Source: Castanea sativa
Taxonomy: Eukaryota > Streptophyta > Magnoliopsida > Fagales > Fagaceae
Direction: 5' to 3'
Assembly: GCF_040712315.1 (NCBI RefSeq)
Contig: NC_134013.1
Span: forward strand, 47,515,001 to 47,579,000
DNA: 64,000 nt
Shown: piece after piece, positions 11,227 through 23,128 of the stretch
Layout: each line of letters starts with the position of its first letter
Numbering within the stretch: position 1 is the stretch's first letter
Made by a program: the position numbers and the translations under genes
The notes under the pieces: generated by a model
Database searches by the model: none
The model's input: the letters and a program-made list of their open reading frames with translations, nothing else
Told to the model about the DNA's origin: nothing

Positions 11227-11788
11227 CATGCTTTATCTGCGGCGGCCAAGCCACCAGGCCTACGTCGCCACAATCCCCTGCCCTTGCTGCTGCTGCACCA
11301 CCTGACCCACGACCACATCAATCACAAACCCAAAATCCCCCGAATTGGTCTCAAAATTTTGCCCATAATGACATGGAAGCTTGAGTTTGCACCGAATTGG
11401 GCTCTTTGAAGCTTGAGTTTGCTATCTAGTGTTTTGTCTTTGATGTGGTTTTGTTTATGTTTGATTTGTGTGATGTTGGATTTGGGAGGGGGATGGCGTT
11501 TGGGTTTGAAGAGAGGAGAGAGCAAATGAGAAAGAGAGAAGGTAGAGAGAGAGAGAGAAGGCAAGAGGAATAATGAGAGAGAGGAGAGAGAAATTTCGGA
11601 ATAAACAAATAATATTCGTACATAACATAGTGCTATAGTACCATCATATATTTACGATGGTACAATAGCACTATGGTAAATTTTTTTACAAGTTTGCATG
11701 TTGAACGTTTGGGCTGCTGGGTGTATTTGGGCCAACTATGCTAAATTTCTCTTACATTTGGAATTTGCAAGTTTCATTGTGGATGCTC
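10720..11788. mobile_element. PIF/Harbinger-type non-autonomous element, TSD TAA
   Basis: Terminal inverted repeats gaccatccacaat / attgtggatgctc are bordered by a 3-bp TAA on both sides (10717..10719 and 11789..11791), the hallmark of PIF/Harbinger. The left subterminal region (tattttaccatctcaaaaa..., tcaattatacaatagcattttacaatac) matches the left end of the autonomous-type element at 15221 and the MITE at 53099. The middle holds a (GA)n run and C-rich strings. Open frames there are low-complexity and not believed to be genes. Confidence 0.8.
11179..11223. repeat. (GA)n microsatellite
   Basis: About 22 uninterrupted GA units inside the PIF-type MITE. They create an apparent ORF starting with a run of Arg-Glu, which is rejected as coding. 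Confidence 0.9.
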
Positions 11789-12290
11789 TAAGGATTGATA
11801 TATTTAAGTTAACTTTTTAACTTTTAATCATTGCACCAAATTCTAGTCCCGTGTAAGAAAAGAAATATAGACTAGAGAGTTCCTTTTTTTTTTTAATATT
11901 CTTTACTTATTTTTTTTTTGTTGTTAATAAAAATAATATAGAAAACATGCAAAATTTTACAAGCCTATGTGACGACACACTCCATGTGTTAAATGCATGA
12001 AAGTATGACATTGTAAGAGATTTACTGTATCATTTTGTAAGAATATTTGACTTAAAAAGAAACATATTTTTAAAAACATACTAGCCTCATTACATGCGCT
12101 TCGCGTGTGGGATGAGGTTTTTTTTATTAGTGGTCCAATTTTGTAGCAAAAAAAAATTGTTTTTATTTTATATATGTAATTTTTATTTTGAAAATTTAAT
12201 TTATAAGTGAGGCTTATTTTAGTGGTCCTATTTTGTAGCAAAAAAAAAGGTGTTTTATATATATAATATTTATTTTGAAAATTTAATTTA

Positions 12291-12609
12291 TCTATACTAC
12301 TATTTAAGGGGTTTCTTGTGTTTGGATTCCTCATTTTTATGGTTCTAAAATGCCCCTACACCCCTATGTTTAAGTAGAGACAAAATTAAAGGACAATCCG
12401 GTAAAAATACAACTCTAACTCCTACTAAACATTGCCTAAAAAATAAAGTCATTCTCCTGTTGATTTTCAAATTACTTTACCCACTTATAAATTAAATTTT
12501 CAGAATAAAAAAAATATAAAATAAAAACATGTTTTTTTTTGCTACAAAATAGGACAACTAAAAAAAAAAAAGCCTCATCACACATGCGAAGCGCGTGTAA
12601 TAAGGCTAG
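12291..12609 (+). mobile_element. 319-bp non-autonomous Helitron
   Basis: It starts TCTATACTACTATTTAAGGGG after an A. It ends with the hairpin-forming atgcgaagcgcgtgt followed by aataaggCTAG and then T. The 5' 150 bases are close to the first 150 of the outer minus-strand Helitron, so both belong to one family. It lies inside the outer copy. Confidence 0.75.
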
Positions 12610-13385
12610 TGTATACTATTATTTAAGGGGTTTCCCCTTTTTGGACCGGATTTTTTTTTGTTCCAAAATACCCCTACAGTCTACATTTAAGTAGGGGCAA
12701 AACTTGAGGATAATACTGTAAAAATATATCTTTAACTCTCACATAAAACATTTCCTACAAAATAGGATCACTCTCCCATTAACCCACTTCTTCAAAGCAA
12801 CTATACGTTTGTTGTTGTTGTTGTTGTTGTTTTTTTTTTTTTTTTTTTTAAATAAATCATTCTCACGTTTATCTTCAAATCATTTTTTTAAAAACATCCT
12901 CAAGTTTATCCAAAAAATAAAAACTAAATAGATATATACAAGTTTGATTAGAATTTAAATTGCTTTTACCTTCTTTTTAAAAATTAAAAACAAGAAACCT
13001 AATAAAAAAGCCCACGTTCTATCAAAAAAAAGTTATCTACCCTATTAAAAAAAAATTTATCTACCCTATTAAAAAAAAAGTTATCTACCCACATTTTTAA
13101 TTTGAAAAAAAAAAAAAACACTATCCCACATTCTATCCAAAAAAGCCTACTCGGCCATTTATTTATACAAATTTGTGGATAACTATACGTTTAAAAACTC
13201 TTCAATAAAAAAAAAATGTATTGTAAAATTATTTTACCCACAAACACATATTACTCATCACACCCTTAAAAAATTTTTGTGATTGAAAAATATAGTGTCT
13301 CAAATTATAATGAATGTAAATTATTAACCTTTACAAAAAAATAAAAGAGCATCTAAACGCGCGTAAACGCGTGTTCAGAGGTTAG
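12610..13385 (+). mobile_element. Second plus-strand Helitron-like copy, head abutting the previous tail
   Basis: The 5' end tgtatactattatttaagggg begins directly after the CTAG of the 12291 copy and matches the Helitron 5' consensus with C changed to G at the second base. The 3' end has the inverted repeat acgcgcgtaaacgcgt and terminates gaggTTAG before T, one change from CTAG. The interior is A/T-rich with a (GTT)n run at about 12810 and no ORF. End-to-end placement suggests insertion at a Helitron terminus. Confidence 0.55.
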
Positions 13386-13662
13386 TAAGTAGTACCCCTT
13401 CATGGGCCCACCCGGTACGAACAGTGATTAGTCTCTGATTGAAAACTTTGAGGAACACTGTGGAAAACCCAAAAAAAAAAAAAAAAAGTAGCAGGAGAGT
13501 GACCTTATTTTTTAAGTAATATTTTAGTAGGAGTTAGTGTTGTATTTTTATCCGATTGTTCTTTAATTTTGTTTCTACTTAAACATAGGAATGTAAGGAT
13601 ATTTTAGAACTATGAAAATGAGGAATTCAAACAGGAGAAGCCCCTTTAAATAGTAGTATAGA

Positions 13663-15217
13663 TTATAAGCATCTATCAGAGAAATAGATGTAATGTTTTA
13701 GAGTTTTTTTTGGAGGGGGAGGGTATATTTTATTATATAATGGAAAACTTATATAAAAGAACAAAAAAATTCTTAGATAAAAATGTGAATTGTGTTCCGT
13801 GTTCCAAATGTTCAACATTTGGCATATGGGAGTATGGTTGCATGTGTTTGGATAACAGTATTTCCATATCATTTGTATAAAAAAAAAATCTTTTTTGTTT
13901 GGGTAAAATTATATATATATAGACACAGTAGCATTACTCGTCCAACTAAGTAGAATTGTAGCTGGTTAAAAGGAAGGGAAAAAAAAGGTAGGGTTCTATG
14001 CTTTTCTTTTAGCTAGGAAAAAAAAAATCATGAATTACAAGTCAAAATTGAAAAAAAGAAAAAGAAAAAAAAAGTCAACATGTTCCTAAATAGGACCGAT
14101 GAAGCTTGTGGCCCCATAAACAACAATATTATTTACTTTTCATTACCTTTTCTCCTCTGTTTTATTAATCAACTTTTCATTTCTTGTCCCCACCTTAAAA
14201 AAAAACTTTTCATTTCTTGTCCATCTTAGAACATTTTTGCCTTGTAATTATTTGGGTAGGAGGCCACTCGGCATGTGAACAGATACTAAAGAATATTACA
14301 CTTTAATCCAAGCGGACCAATAAATCAATATATTAATGCAGCAATAGATAGATACAACCCCACCTTGACCTGGAGATTTTGTCAGTCCTTACCTTATTGG
14401 CCATGCCATGATATGATAGACATGTGCCTTTGGGTTAACACAGTGACCATCACACTGTAAAGTAGCATAAGTAGTGATGTGTAAGTGTAAGCACAATTAT
14501 ATCCTCCCTCTTGCCTCTTTTACTCTTTATTTGGATCACCTTAAAATAGGATAATGTATAAAAAAAAATTGTAATTGACATAATTTTAATAATCTCTTCT
14601 TTTTTTTGAGGGATAACCTTTCCAATTTGTCTTACTGTATTTGAAAAACCAATACTTTTTTTTTTTATTAGCGTTATTTGAGTTTAAATCGAAAAAAGTA
14701 CTTAGCAAGTTAGACTTTTATATACAAAAAACAATGCATCAAATTATTTCCTTGGTTTTGAATCTGTGGATTGGATGATGTCCCCTCATCAATAGGTTGA
14801 TATAAAAGGGATGGGCAAAACTTAAAGTTGATATCCTAAGTGTAGTACATTATTTAGGCTTCCCGATTAAATAATTTGATTGTATCAAGTTATCAATCAA
14901 TTAAAAAAAAAAAATACAATATTATCATTTCTTGGGACAATTTATTCAATATAGTTAATTGTTTGAATTTAATTGAAGAACCTAATGAATTACACTAAAA
15001 GTATTGTACGTAAGTTTGACACAAAACATATCTACTCTATTATCTAGCCAGTGTACGCTTCTCATACGAATATTTATATCATAAGCATAAATAACAAATT
15101 TACTTATTCTTTTGGGGGTTCAAAGAAACATGAATTTCATTTCTCATTTTTCAAAAAAAAAAAAATCATTTCTCATTCAAATTTCTTTACATCCATTCTT
15201 TTTGGCATTCTGACTTG
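13663..15217. other. Gene-free AT-rich interval
   Basis: This interval shows poly-A and poly-T runs and no open frame with recognisable protein features. No terminal repeats or TSD could be paired. Confidence 0.6.
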
Positions 15218-16063
15218 TAAGAGCACCACCATTCATTTTTTTCAATTCTATCATATTTTACTATCTAAAAAGTTACTTTATCAATTATACCATACCATTT
15301 TACAATATCCCAACATCAAAACATTCTATTATTTTACCATTCTATTAAAATATTATTTTTTTAATCTTTCTTTATTATTTCTTTCCAACATTCATTTTTT
15401 TCAAATTTCAGCACTATTTCAACAGTAACTTTTTTTCAATATGCAAGCACTATTCAAACGGACAAATTTTTTTTTTTTTCCAACGGATACATTTTCTTTC
15501 CAACAACCTGCCAATTGTTTTTCAACCTGCCAAATTTTTTTCAACAACCTGCCATATATCCAAATTTTTTTCAACAACCTGCCATATATATTTTTCAACA
15601 ACCTGCCATATATATTTTCAACAACCTACCAAATATATTTTTTTTTGTTTGATAAAGAACCTGCCAAATATCAATGTACTTAAACTTATTAACTTTAAAA
15701 ATCCACATACATTTATATTCCATCAAACCTACCAAATATCAATGTAAAATCTTCATACATATTTGTAGATGCATCCTGCCAAATATCAATGTATTCAACC
15801 TACCAACTTTAATGATCCATAAACACACACACACACATATAGAACCTGCCAATTTTGCTTCCTTTTTTTTTTTAGAAAGGACCTGCCATATACACTTGTA
15901 CTCAACTTAACAACTTTAAAAATCCACATACATATATATAGATGCAATCCACATACATAACTATCAATGTTGTCTTTAGAAGACTCGTACATATATCAAA
16001 ATACAATAAAACCCCACATACATAACTCACACACTTAAGTTCCTACAACTCCCCTTGTAATTG

Positions 16064-17288
16064 TCATAAATGCTCAATGAGGTCTGTTTGGAGTTGAGAA
16101 TGAATTTCACGGTCTCGAATAGATTGATGGATTTCAATGAACTCTGTAAATTCATTTGTGTGCTCCCGTGACAGTTGTACAGTAGGATTGTCATCAATTT
16201 GCTCATAATCTAATTCCACCGCTTCATTTACATCTCGCTCATCCTCAACGATCATGTTATGAAGAATTATGCATGCTTTCATGATGTCTTGGAGCGTTTC
16301 ACTATAGAAAAATCTTGCAGGTCCACACACAATTGCGAATCTTGCTTGAAGCACTCCAAATGCACGCTCTACATCCTTCCTATACGCCTCTTGGGCTTTT
16401 GTAAATAATTTTTTTTTCCCTTTCTCGTGGAGATGGAATTGTTTTAACAAATGTTGACCACTTCGGATATATGCCATCAGCAAGATAGTATCACATCGTA
16501 TACTCATGGCCATTAATTGAGTAATTAACTGCAGGAACACGTCCTTGTTCAAGTTCAGAAAATAGAGGAGACCGTTCTAATACATTAATGTCATTATTTG
16601 ACCCAGGTAACCCAAAAAATGCATGCCATATCCAAAGATCAAATGATGCCACTGCTTCCAAAACAATGGTTGGCTCACGAATGTGACCAGAGTACTGACC
16701 TTTCCATGCAGCCGGACAATTTTTCCATTTCCAATGCATGCAATCAATGCTCCCTAATATCCCTGGAAATCCACGTCTTTCCCCATTGGCTAAAATTCTA
16801 GCAATGTCTTCGTTGTTTGGGGACCTCAAGTATTCCTTGGAGAAAATATCAACCATCGCTTTAACAAATATTTTCAGACTTTCTATTGCAGTGGATTCTC
16901 CAATCCGCACATACTCATCCATAAAATCAGCTGCAACTCCATATGCAAGCATCCTAAGTGCAGCTGTTATCTTTTGAAGAGAAGATAAACCGAGTCTTCG
17001 GGCACCATCTCTTTTTTGGATAAAGTAAGGTTCATAAGTTTCTACCTTAGATTGAATACGGAGAAAAAGAGACCGACTCATCCGAAATCTCCTCCGAAAT
17101 AAATTAGGAGGATATACTGGTGTGTCGGCAAAGTAGTCGAGATAAAGTCTTTTATGGCCTGCCAAACGATCACGTTCGATATACCGACGACGTTTACGTT
17201 GTGCTTTTAAACCCTTAAGAACTCGCCTCATAATCTCATCCTCATCTGAGTCGTCAAAAAGCAATTTTCGAAAAAGAGAGCGACCCAT
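16064..17288 (-). pseudogene. PIF/Harbinger DDE transposase (DDE_Tnp_4), two lesions
   Basis: It would cut and rejoin element ends in the nucleus together with the MYB-like partner. The first frame (MGRSLFRKLLF..., 265 residues) has an acidic/basic N-terminus, an HTH-like region and catalytic Asp182 in LGSIDCMHWKWKNCP. Asp233 follows in GLPGSNNDINVLERSPLF. The frame then meets a TGA at 16491..16493 immediately after NGHEYTM, where the family has Gly (GGA to TGA would explain it). It reads on as YYLADGIYPKWSTFVKTI. A second lesion, a frameshift in the A-run near 16410, moves to another frame with LFTKAQEAYRKDVERAFGVLQARF, whose Glu completes the DDE triad. The end is normal (LHNMIVEDERDV...). 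Two lesions in 1.2 kb imply recent loss of function; the A-run shift could be a sequencing error. Confidence 0.85.
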
Positions 17289-18091
17289 ATAGACAACCTT
17301 GAAGACAACAATGTTAGGAAATTATCAATATTATTGAACAAGAAAATAATTAATTAAACATGAAACATGCCCGTGCATGCTCAATTATTTAGGCACAAGT
17401 ACCAGAATTAATTAACACTGAAGTTCAACTTGGGATTTCAGGTATCAAATAGTAAATGTAAACCATTCTTTCATTGCAATTCTTTAAGCTATTTTGGGTT
17501 TTGTAATTGTCATGAGGTAGTTTTTTATAAAATCATTTACTTATAATAATATATAGAAACCAGCAAGTGTTTGACAGTAGAGGAATACACTTGGTATCAA
17601 ACAAGCATGCCTTAGTGTACAACTTAGTATCATGACTAGCAAGCAAATGTCTACTATGAGATAGCAACAAAATTAAGGGAAAAGGTAAGGTAAGGTCATC
17701 ATGATCATACACTACACTAGAGCAAGCAAATTTCAATTGTCAAAATTAATGAATTGATAGCAATGCCATTAGAATTGATAGCAAAGGAAAATGACATCAA
17801 ACATAGAAAATACACAAGTGTAGAAAATATGATATCAAACATAGAAACTACATAAGTTTTTCATATAAGCAAAAATGATGTAATTGCATAAGTGGCACAA
17901 CCTATTGCCAAATGATCAAGTTAGAACAATACATCATCTACATGTTTCAAACCTATGCTTCAAATAAGCCACTTCCAAAATAAGGTTGAAACAAAATATC
18001 ATCTACATATGCCAAACCCCAACCCTAAAATAATTTACTACCAAAATAAGGTTACGACAAGACATCATCTCCTTGGATCAAACCCAACTAT

Positions 18092-19208
18092 TTACTCTAA
18101 ATTATGTCTTGCAAGAATTTCATCCTTGAGATTTTCAAAATAAAGTTTTTCTTTTTCATTCATGCCACTTGTCTCCATGGTCATTACTCTTCCCTCCTCC
18201 CTAATAGTGTCAAGACGAAGCCTTTCCTTTTCAATATTAGCTCTTTGTGCATCCACTCGAACCCTATCCGCTTTGATGCGAAGAGCCTCTTTGTCTTTCT
18301 CATGTGATTCCTTTTCAATATCAACTCTTTCTGTTTCCACTCGAACCCTATCCGCTTTGATGCGAAGAGCCTCTTTCTCTTGTTCTTGTGCATCCTGAAT
18401 ATATTGCAATTTTTTCGCCAAATAATCCTCAAAACCCGTATCACCATCTGTTCTCTTTCACTTAGCCTTTTCGGCTTTTCTACCAATTGGTCTCTCTAGC
18501 ACCATTGTGTCATCATTATTACTACCAACTTGATCAATTGAACTTGGAGTTTGAGGGAGCCCTTTTGATTTTTTCTTAAGCGTAGTCCACTTTGGTTGGT
18601 TCTTCAACACAGCCCAACAATGTTCAAATGCAAAAGCTACTTTTTTGTTATGTGATGATTTCATATATAGAACCTTTGCATTTTCCACCTAAATTTTAAA
18701 ATAATAATAATAATAATTAGTATCTTGAAACTATTTGGAAATTAATATAGTGACACCATTACAATATAATTTATACCTTTATTTGGTCAGTCGCACCACT
18801 TGGATTTCGGGCTTCAATTTTAGCCAACAACCCAGCAAACTTACTTGTCTCCCTACTAATTGTTCCCCATCGACTTGTTACGGAGGAAACAGAACGCGTG
18901 GTTCTGTAAGTATTGTTCTCACAAAAGTATAGCCAAACTTTCTCCCAAAATGTGTCAGCCTTTTGGTCAATACCTTGCACAGCATCCACGCTAATGTTAA
19001 GCCATGCAGAGACAAGGAGGTTGTCCTCATCTACACTGAAGTTGCCACCACGTTTTGATGGATTAGAGGAGACAATTTCAACTTCTGGTACAGACTCTTG
19101 GATGGGAATTTCAGAATCTTGAGACCCACTTAAAAATGGTGCCACAAAATCGGAATCCCTTTGTAAGATATTAGCATATCGTGATATGTCTCCGTGATAA
19201 GTATCCAT
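18092..19208 (-). pseudogene. PIF/Harbinger MYB/SANT-like accessory protein (ORF1 partner), one nonsense codon
   Basis: This is the second Harbinger protein, which in characterised systems binds element ends and brings the transposase to the nucleus. Exon 1 (19208..18777) encodes MDTYHGDISRY..., then a SANT/trihelix-like domain (FSVDEDNLLVSAWLNIS, FWEKVWLYFCEN, TSRWGTISRETSKFAGLL). A GT donor at 18776..18775 and an AG acceptor at 18690..18689 join it in frame to VENAKVLYMKSSHNKKVAFAF. At 18458..18460 the frame has TGA after RKAEKAK (CGA to TGA would fit) and then continues as KRTDGDTGFEDYLAKKLQ to a stop at about 18092. The C-terminus is a coiled coil containing two near-identical EALRIKADRVRV units. 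The order on the minus strand is this gene, then transposase. Confidence 0.75.
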
Positions 19209-19589
19209 CCCTTTTAAATAGGGAACTTAAAACAGTTAGTTTATAGCAACATCCTAAAATAGTTAGTTTATAGCGACATCCTAAAACAGTTAGTGGTGCC
19301 ACAACTCCTAATCAAAACAATATATGTTGATAGCTCCTAATCAATGTATTTCGACTATATATACTACAATAATTTTTTGGTACAGAATTACTAGCCCTAA
19401 AAAGCATTGCATGAATAAAATGTATGGTGAACATTTTTGCTTAGCGATTACTTCCTTTTCACTGTTTTTCTGGTGAACTGATAGTCAAAGTTGGTAGACA
19501 TATTTATAAAAATAATAGCACACACCTAATTATATTCAGTCTATTAGCAGAAATATAGGTTATGTATATTGAAATTGGCGCCTAGTTCT

Positions 19590-19913
19590 GCCTTTTCCAG
19601 AGCATTACTTTTCACAGCCTCGGATGATGCCACTGTCAAAGTGTGGCGCTGCAACTTTTTTAGAGGGAATTAGTCTCACTCACTCACTGTGACACTCCCT
19701 GCAAAGTCCTCACCTGTAAAGACCTTAACACTAAACCAAGAAGGTGGAGTATTATATGGTGGGTGCACAGATGGTTACATACACTATTGGTTCAAGGATT
19801 GGTACTCAGGCCAATTACAATATGGTGGTGCACTTCAGGGTCACACACATGCAGTAATGTGTCTTGCTAGTGTATCAAATTATGTTGTTAGCGGATCAGC
19901 TGACTCAAATTAA
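19590..19913 (+). pseudogene. Captured WD40-repeat gene fragment (JINGUBANG-like)
   Basis: The plus strand encodes LLFTASDDATVKVWRCNFF and, after a short link, HSLTVTLPAKSSPVKTLTLN. Next come GGVLYGGCTDGYIHYWFKDW and QGHTHAVMCLASVSNYVVSG, ending SADSN and a stop. These are two WD40 blades with the GH and structural W/D features, resembling plant JINGUBANG-like WD repeat proteins. The fragment has no start region, covers only about a quarter of such a protein, stops abruptly, and lies opposite in strand to the transposon genes inside the Harbinger unit. It is best read as a captured host gene piece. A true independent gene is unlikely because both ends are missing. Confidence 0.7.
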
Positions 19914-20621
19914 TTTGGGTAGCAAGTGTACATATTTCTAGTCTATGTTCTAGCTCAATTTGTTGTCAACTATGAAGCAATGACAAGCTTGAGCTTGTAA
20001 TTTTGAAGTGATAGGTAATCATGTACTAGATTAACAAGCGCCATATATGGATGGGTACTCTCTAACCTTTCAATATGCATTATGCAGTGTATCTACTTTG
20101 CTAGTACATCTTTAACCAATAATTCTTTTGAAGTAGACCATTTGATAAGATTGGTCATTTTTCAAATGTTCCTCTGTGAAAAGGAATAAAAAATAACAAA
20201 TTCGGTCTGATTAGTTCTTTATAATACAAAATGAGGTTGGACAGAGAGCCTTTCTGAAGATGCAAAATGAGGTTTCCCCCGTAACAAAATCTAATTGGAA
20301 AAAAAAAAAAAACAAAATTAGATAGAGAGTGAAACTTACTGGTAATTGAGGTTGGACCCGAGCCTTTCTGAAGATGCTAAAGATTTGGACGAAGAAAGCT
20401 GAATCCCACCTCTGCAAACATCAACAAAAATTCTGTTATCAAAACCAAAACACAAACACAAGCTGAACCCCCTTGTTCTTGCAGAGAGAGAAAAGAAACA
20501 CAAACACAAAAACTCAAATACATTGATCAAAACCCACCTAGTATATCGCTTTGATCTTGATTTTGATTTAGCACCAAGCTTGCAGAGAGAGAGAAAAGAA
20601 ACACAAACACAAACACAAGCT

Positions 20622-20708
20622 GATTTTGATTTTGATCTTAACCCAAACTGTGTCAGCCTTGATCTCGATTTTGATTTTGATCTTAACCCAAACCGTGTCA
20701 GCCTTGAG
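20622..20708. repeat. Two tandem copies of a 46-bp unit
   Basis: gattttgattttgatcttaa followed by cccaaac[t/c]gtgtcagccttgat occurs twice in a row inside the right part of the Harbinger element. GA-rich strings surround it. No function is assigned. Confidence 0.7.
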
Positions 20709-21090
20709 ATCTCGGTTTGAAGAGAAGAGAGAGTGATAGAGAGAGGGGATGACAAAGAACCAAGCGGCTTAGTGTGTGATGGAAGAGCTCAGCAATGGAG
20801 AGGCAGAAGTGCAGCGGAGAGACAGAGATAAAGAGACAGAGATAAAATATCAGAGAGAGAGGAGGTGACAAAGAACCAAAGACTGATATTTTACAATAAA
20901 TTATTAATATACGGTTTACCATTAGCTACAGTGCGATTCTATGTTTAGAATCGCATTGTAGCTCATGGTAATTTTTTTTTGCAATTCTTACAAAACCCAA
21001 TATTCAATGGACCTGTTTTTGGACCTCAATGCTATCCTATTTGATAATTTGGCATAGTGAATGGGTTTAGCCCATTCACTGCTGGTGCTC

Positions 21091-21949
21091 CTGGTCCAAA
21101 TAGGTGTGCATGTGGACAAGCTATTTGTGAGAGACCATGCTCCTGGTCCAAATCTTCATAGAATGGTTTTGGCATAACCCACACAAATGGATAGAGTTGT
21201 GTTGGTGCCTCTCAAGAGTAGAGGTTCTACTGATATTATTATCTCTTATAGGTCAAAGGTTTTACAATGGTGTCACCATTTATTTAATTGAAAAAAAAAC
21301 CAAAAATTGAAAAGAACATCTTTATTGATGAATTGAAATTGTACATCTCTTAAAAATAATCAAAAAACTACGTAGCTTTGATTCCTAGTTACAATCTTAG
21401 AAACTGAAAATTACAAGAAAAACATAATCTACTAACCCTTGATCTAAGTTTGGATGTTAGGTTATAAATTGAGAAGGTGGTAGGCACCCATCTTGCCTAG
21501 TAAAACCGATCTTTTAGACTTTATTGGCCAATAATCATATCATATCATTCAAACAATTTATATCATCCAAGAACATGTGATTAACGATTGCATCTAAACA
21601 TTCAAAGGCATGATGAAAACTCTAATCTAGGCATGCAAAGATAGATCAAAAGAATTGGAACTGAAAGAAACATCTCTATATATTTAGAGAGTAGGCAAGA
21701 GATGTCCACTTTTCCTTATTTCCATCTTCAGTCCTAATGATTGGTCTGCATTTCTTTTTTGGTCAAACAATCAACTTGGGGACAAAAATGTATTTACACT
21801 GGTCTGACTCTCGCCATTCCTGCAATCCAATACATAAGCACACATATGTTGATCACATCTTTTAATTGAATTAATAATTTTCTAAATTTAATCAAGTGCA
21901 TGCAAATCTTACCATAAACTATATCTTCAATTGATTAGATTATGACACA
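21091..21949. other. Gene-free interval right of the Harbinger element
   Basis: This interval is AT-rich sequence without a credible ORF. The phrase gctcctggtccaaat occurs at the element border (21086) and again at 21138, a short direct repeat that may record a rearrangement at the transposon right end. Confidence 0.5.
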
Positions 21950-22265
21950 TTATTTAATTTAAATTGAACTAAAAATAGGCTAATTATAATTAAGAGGTCA
22001 TAATCACGTATGGCTAGAACCTAATTCATGCAAGTGAGCTTTACCGTTAAAACTTGTTTCTTTAATATCTTTCAATCTAGTTGTTCGAATAAGATTCATG
22101 AACTATTGTTTTGATCATTATAACTTCAAGATTTATATCGTGCAATTTAATTGAAAATAAAATGGTCCAAATTACAATTCTTCCCTATGATGTGATATGC
22201 AATGAGATGCAAGATGCAATGCAAGTGAGTTTAATTGAGAGTTGCAAAATGGGATATCTATAAAA
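21950..22265. repeat. Dispersed inverted repeat, copy 1
   Basis: Read in reverse complement it matches 24590..24900 over about 300 bp: gtttc..ttgatatctttcaat, then atgcaat..gatgca, then gagttgcaaa..ggatat. The part 21950..22050 also matches 24900..25014 directly. It appears to be an arm of a fold-back element. Coding potential is absent. The following bases to about 23100 are plain AT-rich DNA with nothing recognised. Confidence 0.6.
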
Positions 22266-23128
22266 TAATGATGTATAAGTTATTGAATTTTGACAAATGT
22301 ATTGTTCATAGTTTCTTTGTTTTGATCAAGATCTTTCTTACTACATTCATTTGATTGTAATGACATGAAATGAGATTCTAAACTTGTTGTCTTTTTTTTT
22401 CCCACTTATCAATAAATTGTTATAATACAACAAATGTAAGTTTACAATTTTCGAGGACGAAAATTTTATTTATTTGTTCATGGTCCTAATTATTGACTAA
22501 CTTATTTTCTATAATTAATAAAATGATATTTACATAATATGTTATTTTACAAAGCAATGGAATAAAGTATGGTAACTAATAAAGTTTAATTTTGGGAATT
22601 ATAAATTAATGTTTGTGTATTAGAACTATTACTTGAAAGCTAGTAAAAACAAAACTGAAATTTTTATGGAATTTTATTTCTCACCAAGATTAGTTTTACA
22701 AACTACTTTTCTTTAATATGTTTTGGACTTGTGGGATTGTGGGTCTGGATGTGTGGGAATATTTTATGATTTAGGCTCAGTTTTACAATGCCCATACCAT
22801 AAAACTCCTTTGATAGGTTTGACTTTTTTCTTGCATATAAGATATGCAATATAATGCCCTATATCTATTGTTGACATAAACAATCTTGGCTTTGCATGGC
22901 ACCAATGTGTCCTACAATATAAAGAATATTTAATAAAAAAGGTTATTATTAAACAGATAAACACTTATCAATTATGGTAAATTTAAGTTGAATAGGTATG
23001 GTTGATATCTTTGTCTCTAAGTTCCATTCCATTTCAAGTCTTTTACCAAAAAAAGTGGTAAATGTTGTACACATTTGCAAAAAAGTAGTAATGTGTACAA
23101 CATTTGCTACTTTTTGTGCATCTACAAT

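Larger units (their letters stand above)
12081..13662 (-). mobile_element. Outer Helitron, minus strand, containing other Helitrons
   Basis: Read on the minus strand it begins A|TCTATACTACTATTTAAAGGGG at 13662. It ends with a hairpin around ACGCGAAGCGCATGT and CTAG|T at 12081..12084. TC...CTRR termini, a 3' GC hairpin, insertion between A and T, and no TSD are the Helitron signature. The body is split by the plus-strand Helitrons at 12291 and 12610. No Rep/helicase gene was seen; it is non-autonomous. Confidence 0.7.
15221..21090 (-). mobile_element. Near-complete PIF/Harbinger transposon carrying two element genes and a captured WD40 fragment
   Basis: The left end gagcaccaccattca is preceded by TAA (15218..15220). 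The right end, read inverted, is GAGCACCAGCAGTGAATGG. Left and right subterminal sequences match those of the TTA-flanked MITE at 53099 (left: tcaattataccataccattttacaatat; right: gctacagtgcgattctatgtttagaat). The unit carries a DDE transposase (16064..17288) and a MYB/SANT-like protein (18092..19208), both on the minus strand, which is the standard two-gene PIF/Harbinger set. It also carries a plus-strand WD40 gene piece (about 19590..19913). The right flank is CTG, not TAA, so the TSD is lost or the right end was rearranged. Confidence 0.75.

Noticed and set aside
11179..11409. ORF beginning with Arg-Glu repeats
   Set aside because: It is made by the (GA)n microsatellite and runs into the MITE interior; no domain.
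20336..20755. 139-residue ORF with Lys-Ser/Arg-Ser repeats
   Set aside because: Encoded by GA-rich and gattttgatttt tandem words near the right end of the Harbinger element; open on both strands.
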